A stretch of 64,000 nt of DNA, taken from assembly GCA_003246265.1 (NCBI GenBank), contig QKAU01000002.1, positions 1 through 64,000 on the forward strand. Direction: 5' to 3'. The stretch comes from Kiritimatiellales bacterium (GTDB taxonomy: Bacteria > Verrucomicrobiota > Kiritimatiellia > Kiritimatiellales > Pontiellaceae). Numbering within the stretch: the stretch's first letter is position 1; each line of letters begins with the position of its first letter. The position numbers and the translations under genes are program-made. The notes beneath the pieces are model-generated. The model ran no database searches. It was not told the DNA's origin and saw nothing but the letters and a program-made list of their open reading frames with translations. Below, piece by piece: positions 60,113 to 64,000 of this stretch.

Positions 60113-60811
60113 CTAGCTGTCTTCCTTGAAGCGATAGCCGATGCCCCGGACCGTTTCAATGTATTTTCCCGCCGGACCCAGCTTCTTCCGCAGGCCGACG
60201 ATCTGCACGTCGACCGATCGGTCCGTGACCGGATAATCCTCGCCATGGACGGCGTCCACGATCTGGTAGCGGGTGAAGACGCGGCCCGGCTGCTGCGCCA
60301 GCAACTGAATCACCTTGAACTCGGTGAACGTGAGCGCCACATCCTCGCCGTCGACCTCCACCTTGTGGCGGTTGGCGTCGATGGTGATGCCATGGATGCT
60401 GACGACCTCATCGCCCCCCGGCGAGCCCTTGCCTCCGGCGATGCGGCGCAGGGCCGCCTTGACGCGGGCGAGCAGCACGCGCGGACTGAAGGGTTTGGTG
60501 ATGTAGTCGTCCGCGCCGAGCTCCAGCCCGGTCACGATATCGGCCTCTTCGCAGAGGGCCGTCAGCATGATGATGGGGATCCGTTCGGTCCGGGGGTTCG
60601 ATTTCAGCTGCTTGCAGACCTCGAGGCCATCGGCACCGGGCAGCATGATGTCGAGCAGGATCAGGTCCGGTCCATACTGGGAGGCAACGCCCAGCGCCTC
60701 CTCGCCGGAATCGACCACCCTCACCTTGTACTTGCTGCGCTCGAGGTTGAATTGCAGCAGTTCCTGGATCGGGGCCTCGTCCTCGACCACCAGAATCTTG
60801 ATCTTTTCCAT
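60113..60811 (-). CDS. phoB: Phosphate-regulon response regulator PhoB-like
   Basis: A 232-residue OmpR/PhoB-family regulator. Receiver domain with acidic pair VVEDE, phospho-acceptor Asp54 in LILLDIMLPGADG, Thr in IIMLTAL and Lys in YITKPFSPRVLLARV. The winged-helix domain includes ALTFTEFKVIQLLAQQPGRV and VDVQIVGLRKKLG. The start at 60811 (MEKIKILVVE) fits the family; 60829 is an alternative. CTAAC repeats just upstream (60839-60861) suggest autoregulation. Confidence 0.92.
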   Translation of the reverse strand: MEKIKILVVEDEAPIQELLQFNLERSKYKVRVVDSGEEALGVASQYGPDLILLDIMLPGADGLEVCKQLKSNPRTERIPIIMLTALCEEADIVTGLELGADDYITKPFSPRVLLARVKAALRRIAGGKGSPGGDEVVSIHGITIDANRHKVEVDGEDVALTFTEFKVIQLLAQQPGRVFTRYQIVDAVHGEDYPVTDRSVDVQIVGLRKKLGPAGKYIETVRGIGYRFKEDS

Positions 60812-60838
60812 GCGGAAACAGTGTTCCATTAGGCGAAC

Positions 60839-60861
60839 CCTAACAATCCCTAATATGTTAG
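60839..60861. promoter_or_regulatory. Candidate Pho box upstream of phoB
   Basis: CCTAACA-ATCC-CTAATAT followed by GTTAG; units are imperfect and fit either a 10- or 11-base period. It lies about 30 bases before the phoB start. Confidence 0.4.
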
Positions 60862-60985
60862 AAAACCGTTATCGCCTTGTTCGGATGGGATTTTGGAAAG
60901 GGGCCGGCGCTAGTTTCCCGTTGATGGTTCTCGACCGCGGCGATGTTGCCTTCCATCGTTGAAGTGCAAGGAAGGAGAGTGCTCC

Positions 60986-61588
60986 ATGACCATGATGTTT
61001 CCCGATGGAAGACGGCGCTGCCCATGGTGCGCGGCGGCGCCGGAGCTCCTGGCGTACCACGACCAGGAGTGGGGCTTCCCGGTCGGCGATGATTTCCGGC
61101 TGTTCGAGAAGCTGTGCCTGGAGGGTTTCCAGTCGGGCCTGAGTTGGAGGACGATCCTCGCCAAGCGCGAAAAGTTCCGGGCCGCCTTCCTCGGCTTCGA
61201 TTTCCATGAAATCGCACGGTTCGGTCCAAGGGATGTGGATCGGCTGCTGCTGGACAAGGGGATCGTCCGCCATCGGGGCAAGATCGAGGCGGTCGTGAAC
61301 AATGCGCGGCGGGCCCTGGAGCTGGTGTCGGAGGCCGGTTCGCTCGCGACCTTCGTCTGGCGCTACGAACCGGAACTTGACACGCTTCCGGCACCGCAAA
61401 CGGTTTCGGTCTCCGAAGCTTCCATCGCCCTGTCGAAGGCGTTGAAGCAGCGGGGCTGGAAGTTCGTGGGGCCCACGACGGTCTACGCCTTCATGCAGGC
61501 GATGGGGCTGGTCAACGACCATGTAGAGGGCTGCTTCGTCAGGGACAAGGTCGGACAGGCGAGGAAACGCTTCAAGCGGCCGGCATGA
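60986..61588 (+). CDS. tag: DNA-3-methyladenine glycosylase I
   Basis: A 200-residue base-excision repair enzyme that removes 3-methyladenine from DNA. Typical Tag motifs: RRCPWCAAAP (zinc Cys), YHDQEWGFPV, FEKLCLEGFQSGLSW with the conserved Glu, NARRALEL and the C-terminal GLVNDHVEGC with the remaining zinc ligands. The start at 60986 has AAGGAGAG about 8 bases upstream; an upstream in-frame ATG at 60959 is less likely. Divergent from phoB. Confidence 0.93.
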   Translation: MTMMFPDGRRRCPWCAAAPELLAYHDQEWGFPVGDDFRLFEKLCLEGFQSGLSWRTILAKREKFRAAFLGFDFHEIARFGPRDVDRLLLDKGIVRHRGKIEAVVNNARRALELVSEAGSLATFVWRYEPELDTLPAPQTVSVSEASIALSKALKQRGWKFVGPTTVYAFMQAMGLVNDHVEGCFVRDKVGQARKRFKRPA

Positions 61589-61691
61589 TCCCTATCCAGA
61601 TCCGGCCCGCCTAGACCCTTTCCGCCGCCGTGGCCGGCGGTGTTGTGTGGTATGCGGTGCCCGCCTGGGTGGATTAATCCGCGGCGCGTAT

Positions 61692-61721
61692 TTGACTTTC
61701 TTTCCGCAGCACACCTATCCT
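61692..61721 (+). promoter_or_regulatory. Promoter of the HMG-CoA reductase gene
   Basis: TTGACT (61692-61697), 18-base spacer, TATCCT (61716-61721), 25 bases before the start codon. Confidence 0.5.
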
Positions 61722-61746
61722 GCAACTTCTCTTCGGAGGAAGGAAC

Positions 61747-62778
61747 ATGAGCGAGTTTGCACGGATTCCCATGCAGTTTGTCGGCCCGATGCGCCTGTCG
61801 GGTCAAGTGGTCGAAGGCGAGTTCGAGGTGCCGCTGGCCACCTACGAATCGCCGCTGTGGCCGTCGGTCAACCGCGGCGCGCGCGTTTCGATGAACTGCG
61901 AAAAGGGCATCCAGTGCACTGTCGTCGACGACCGCATGACCCGCTCCGTCCTGTTCGAAGCCCCCGATGCAACCGCCGCCTTGCAGGCGCTGCAAAAAAT
62001 CAGGGCTGGAATGCCGAAGCTACAGGAGATCGTCGCGGGCACCAGCCGCTTCGCCAAGCTCATCGACCTGCATAGCCAAATCGCCGGCAACCTGCTCTTC
62101 CTCCGCTTCGAGTTCACCACCGGCGACGCCTCCGGCCACAACATGTGTACCCAGGCCGCCGAGGCGCTGATGAACCACATTCTCGAATACCACCCCGATC
62201 TCCAATACGGCTCTATTTCCGGCAACTACTGCTCCGACAAGAAGGCCACCGCCGTCAACGGCATCCTCGGGCGCGGCAAGTATGTTGTCGCCGAACTGCT
62301 CATCCCCGGCAAGATCTGTAGCCGCTATCTAAAGACCACGCCCGAAAAGATCGTCCAGCTCAACATTCGCAAGAACCTGATCGGAACCATGCTCGCCGGC
62401 GGACTGCGCAGCGCCAACGCCCACTTCGCCAACATGCTGCTCGGCTTCTATCTCGCCACCGGCCAGGATGCCGCCAACATCGTCGAAGGCTCGCAGGGCC
62501 TGACCTTGGCCGAGGAACGGGGAGGGGACCTCTATTTCTCCGTCACATTGCCCAACCTGATTGTCGGAACCGTCGGCAACGGGAAAGGGTTGGATTTCGT
62601 GCAGGAAAACATGCGGCGCATGGGGCTCGCCGAAACGCGCGACCCCGGCGAAAATTCTCGCCGCCTCGCCTGCCTCTGCGCCGGTGCCGTCCTCTGCGGC
62701 GAACTCTCCCTCCTCGCCGCCCAGACCAACCCCGGCGAACTCATGGAAGCCCACCGCCGCATCGAGCGCGGGCAATAG
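61747..62778 (+). CDS. Hydroxymethylglutaryl-CoA reductase, catalytic domain only
   Basis: A 343-residue HMG-CoA reductase, the committed step of the mevalonate isoprenoid pathway. Catalytic residues map to Glu34 (ATYESPLWPSVNRG), Lys165/166 (GNYCSDKKATAVNG), Asp241 (ATGQDAANIVEGSQG) and His336 (ELMEAHRRIE). TGDASGHNM and IVGTVGNGKG are the standard substrate and NAD(P) motifs. It is shorter than most class I/II enzymes (about 400 or more), as N- and C-terminal extensions are absent. GGAGGAAGG precedes the start. No other mevalonate gene is in view. Confidence 0.88.
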   Translation: MSEFARIPMQFVGPMRLSGQVVEGEFEVPLATYESPLWPSVNRGARVSMNCEKGIQCTVVDDRMTRSVLFEAPDATAALQALQKIRAGMPKLQEIVAGTSRFAKLIDLHSQIAGNLLFLRFEFTTGDASGHNMCTQAAEALMNHILEYHPDLQYGSISGNYCSDKKATAVNGILGRGKYVVAELLIPGKICSRYLKTTPEKIVQLNIRKNLIGTMLAGGLRSANAHFANMLLGFYLATGQDAANIVEGSQGLTLAEERGGDLYFSVTLPNLIVGTVGNGKGLDFVQENMRRMGLAETRDPGENSRRLACLCAGAVLCGELSLLAAQTNPGELMEAHRRIERGQ

Positions 62779-62824
62779 GAAACCTAGGGCAGGCAACGGT
62801 TGGGTTTCCGTTAATGGGTGCAAG

Positions 62825-62845
62825 GGCGGTGTGTCCGACACCGCC
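62825..62845 (+). terminator. Hairpin after the HMG-CoA reductase gene
   Basis: GGCGGTGT and ACACCGCC form a perfect 8-bp stem with a 5-base loop. No T run follows, so termination would have to be factor-assisted. The remaining bases to 63005 are AT-rich with no gene seen and probably hold the next promoter. Confidence 0.4.
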
Positions 62846-63005
62846 GTGGACGGCGGGGGACAGTCGTCCGTACCAGTGAAATCGGCAGCGGCATCTCATT
62901 AAAGCATGACCCCTCCATTTCTTTGCACATATACACTTAATACACGATCATAAATATCTTGTTTTGTGGTTCCCTTGCTGATAGATGGGATGGAAACCCC
63001 AACGG

Positions 63006-64000
63006 ATGAATCCCATGAAACGAAAACCAATTCTACTCAACCTCGTCTCTGTCGCGCTATTGATGTTCGCCGGTGCTCCGCTTCGCGCCCAGCTTACGGA
63101 ACCGGTATTGCACTGGACGTTGGAGGAGGGGGCGGGCACCAACACGGCCGAAGCCGTTTCGGGGGTAACCAACGTGGCCCATTTTGTCGATGGGGTGGCT
63201 TGGACCAACGGCCTCGCACCGGGCAGCAGCCATGCGGTCAATCTCCAGCTTTCGAACTCCGGCTACATCGATGCGGGCACCTTGCAGACCAACGGCGACT
63301 ATGTCGCCGCCACAGACGCAACCGACATGTTCGTTTTGTCCAACCAGTGGACGATCACCGGCTGGGTGGAGCTCGCGCAAGACAGCTTCCTATACAACGA
63401 CCAATGCATCCTGACCTCCGATACCGACGCTCCCGACTGGTGGCTGTTTTTCATCCGCACCGCCGGCCAGCTGCCGAACAGCCTCGGGTTCGACTTCAAC
63501 AGCGTCCGGATCGATAGCGGAATAGACATTCCGACGGGCAGACCCGTTTTTGTTTGCATATCGGGCGACCAGACAGCCTTGGCTTTTGGCCCCGGCATCG
63601 GGCATCGCTTCGCGGTTTGGGATGGCGCGGGCTGGCACTACAAGGAAGGCGTCCGTTACGAGAATATCCAGCTCGACGGGCTGGAGATCGGTTCGTTCAA
63701 CAACGGCACCCGGCAATTCGAGGGTACGCTGGACGAGCTGCGCGTCTACAATACAGCCTTGAGCAAGGCGGAACTCGCCGGTCTCGCGCTCAACAATGCG
63801 ATCGGGGGCGACCTGGGCGCAACCGTCACCGCCCCCGCCGCCTTGACCAACGCCACCAGCCTCTCCTTCGCCGTCCAATTCACCGAGGACGTGACGGGCT
63901 TCGACATAACCGATCTGGACTTCTCGATCGGCCCGTCGATCTTCACCGGGACGCCGGCCATCACCGGTTCCGGCAGCACCTACACGGTGACTCTTCCCGT
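63006..64000 (+). CDS. Secreted LamG-domain protein, 3' end beyond the window
   Basis: The frame runs from ATG at 63006 (or 63015) to the window edge without a stop, at least 331 residues. A signal peptide is clear (MKRKPILLNLVSVALLMFAG, then APLRAQ). Residues about 30-265 form a concanavalin/LamG-type jelly roll (VLHWTLEEGAGTNTAEAV, VNLQLSNSGYIDAG, QWTITGWVEL, FEGTLDELRVYNTALSKAEL). Residues from about 275 start a bacterial Ig-like module (TNATSLSFAVQFTEDVTGFD, ITDLDFSIG). Such chains belong to large surface or secreted adhesins or polysaccharide-binding proteins; the rest lies outside. Confidence 0.8.
   Translation, partial: MNPMKRKPILLNLVSVALLMFAGAPLRAQLTEPVLHWTLEEGAGTNTAEAVSGVTNVAHFVDGVAWTNGLAPGSSHAVNLQLSNSGYIDAGTLQTNGDYVAATDATDMFVLSNQWTITGWVELAQDSFLYNDQCILTSDTDAPDWWLFFIRTAGQLPNSLGFDFNSVRIDSGIDIPTGRPVFVCISGDQTALAFGPGIGHRFAVWDGAGWHYKEGVRYENIQLDGLEIGSFNNGTRQFEGTLDELRVYNTALSKAELAGLALNNAIGGDLGATVTAPAALTNATSLSFAVQFTEDVTGFDITDLDFSIGPSIFTGTPAITGSGSTYTVTLP

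Noticed and set aside
63006-64000. Sulfatase or lyase assignment for the last, truncated gene
   Set aside because: Only a LamG-type jelly roll and an Ig-like module are visible; no catalytic motif is present in the part seen.

Overview
The window reads as chromosomal DNA of a GC-rich marine polysaccharide-degrading bacterium of the PVC superphylum, most likely Kiritimatiellota (Pontiella-like). This is inferred from secreted carbohydrate-binding proteins ending in the W/PHSDDG- or FYR-type C-terminal domain common in Verrucomicrobia and Kiritimatiellota, from several uroporphyrinogen-decarboxylase-like proteins sitting among glycoside hydrolases, and from an HMG-CoA reductase. No rRNA, tRNA or CRISPR array was seen.

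Layout. 1-6.0 kb: the 3' end of a secreted discoidin/CBM6 protein and two tandem paralogous secreted beta-rich proteins, which share an upstream element and nearly identical terminators. 6.0-18.0 kb (+ strand): a glycan-degradation run with a GH37/GH63-clan glycosidase, a GH39 enzyme, a six-hairpin glycosidase, a GH29 alpha-L-fucosidase, two URO-D-like proteins, a zinc metallopeptidase and a prolyl oligopeptidase. Several of these genes overlap by a few bases. 18.2-21.4 kb: a third URO-D-like gene on the minus strand, then a mobile/decayed zone: an IS3-family (IS407-like) element broken by apparent single-base indels, a decapitated secreted-protein gene, a frameshifted tyrosine-recombinase remnant and a family of TTCTGCCTAT palindromic repeats. 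21.5-23.0 kb: pyrF and a purQ-like gene.

23.1-32.8 kb: an eight-gene minus-strand operon, divergent from an AraC-type regulator. It encodes an aldo/keto reductase, FucP permease, FucU mutarotase, histidine phosphatase, FGGY kinase, GatD-like polyol dehydrogenase, GatZ/KbaZ-like protein and AEC-type permease. The gene set lacks a sugar isomerase and instead suggests a reduction-then-oxidation route for L-fucose (or galactose). This is the most attractive candidate for an undescribed system here and would use sugars released by the upstream hydrolases.

32.8-43.3 kb: housekeeping and envelope genes (small membrane protein, rlmN, TamA/TamB pair, Rrf2 regulator plus cysK), then a three-gene minus-strand module of secreted proteins: a YD-repeat-like protein, a protease-fold protein that has lost its catalytic His and Ser, and its intact trypsin-like paralogue.

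43.5-60.8 kb (all minus strand): a phosphate island with a DUF2569-like protein, phoU, pstB, pstA, pstC, pstS, an RND efflux triplet, an OprO/P-like porin, a Na/Pi cotransporter with a PhoU-like tail, phoR and phoB. CTAAC-type repeats, mostly 11 bp apart, lie upstream of pstS, the porin, the Na/Pi transporter and phoB, and are a candidate lineage-specific Pho box. 61.0-64.0 kb: tag, HMG-CoA reductase and the 5' part of a large secreted LamG-domain protein running off the end.
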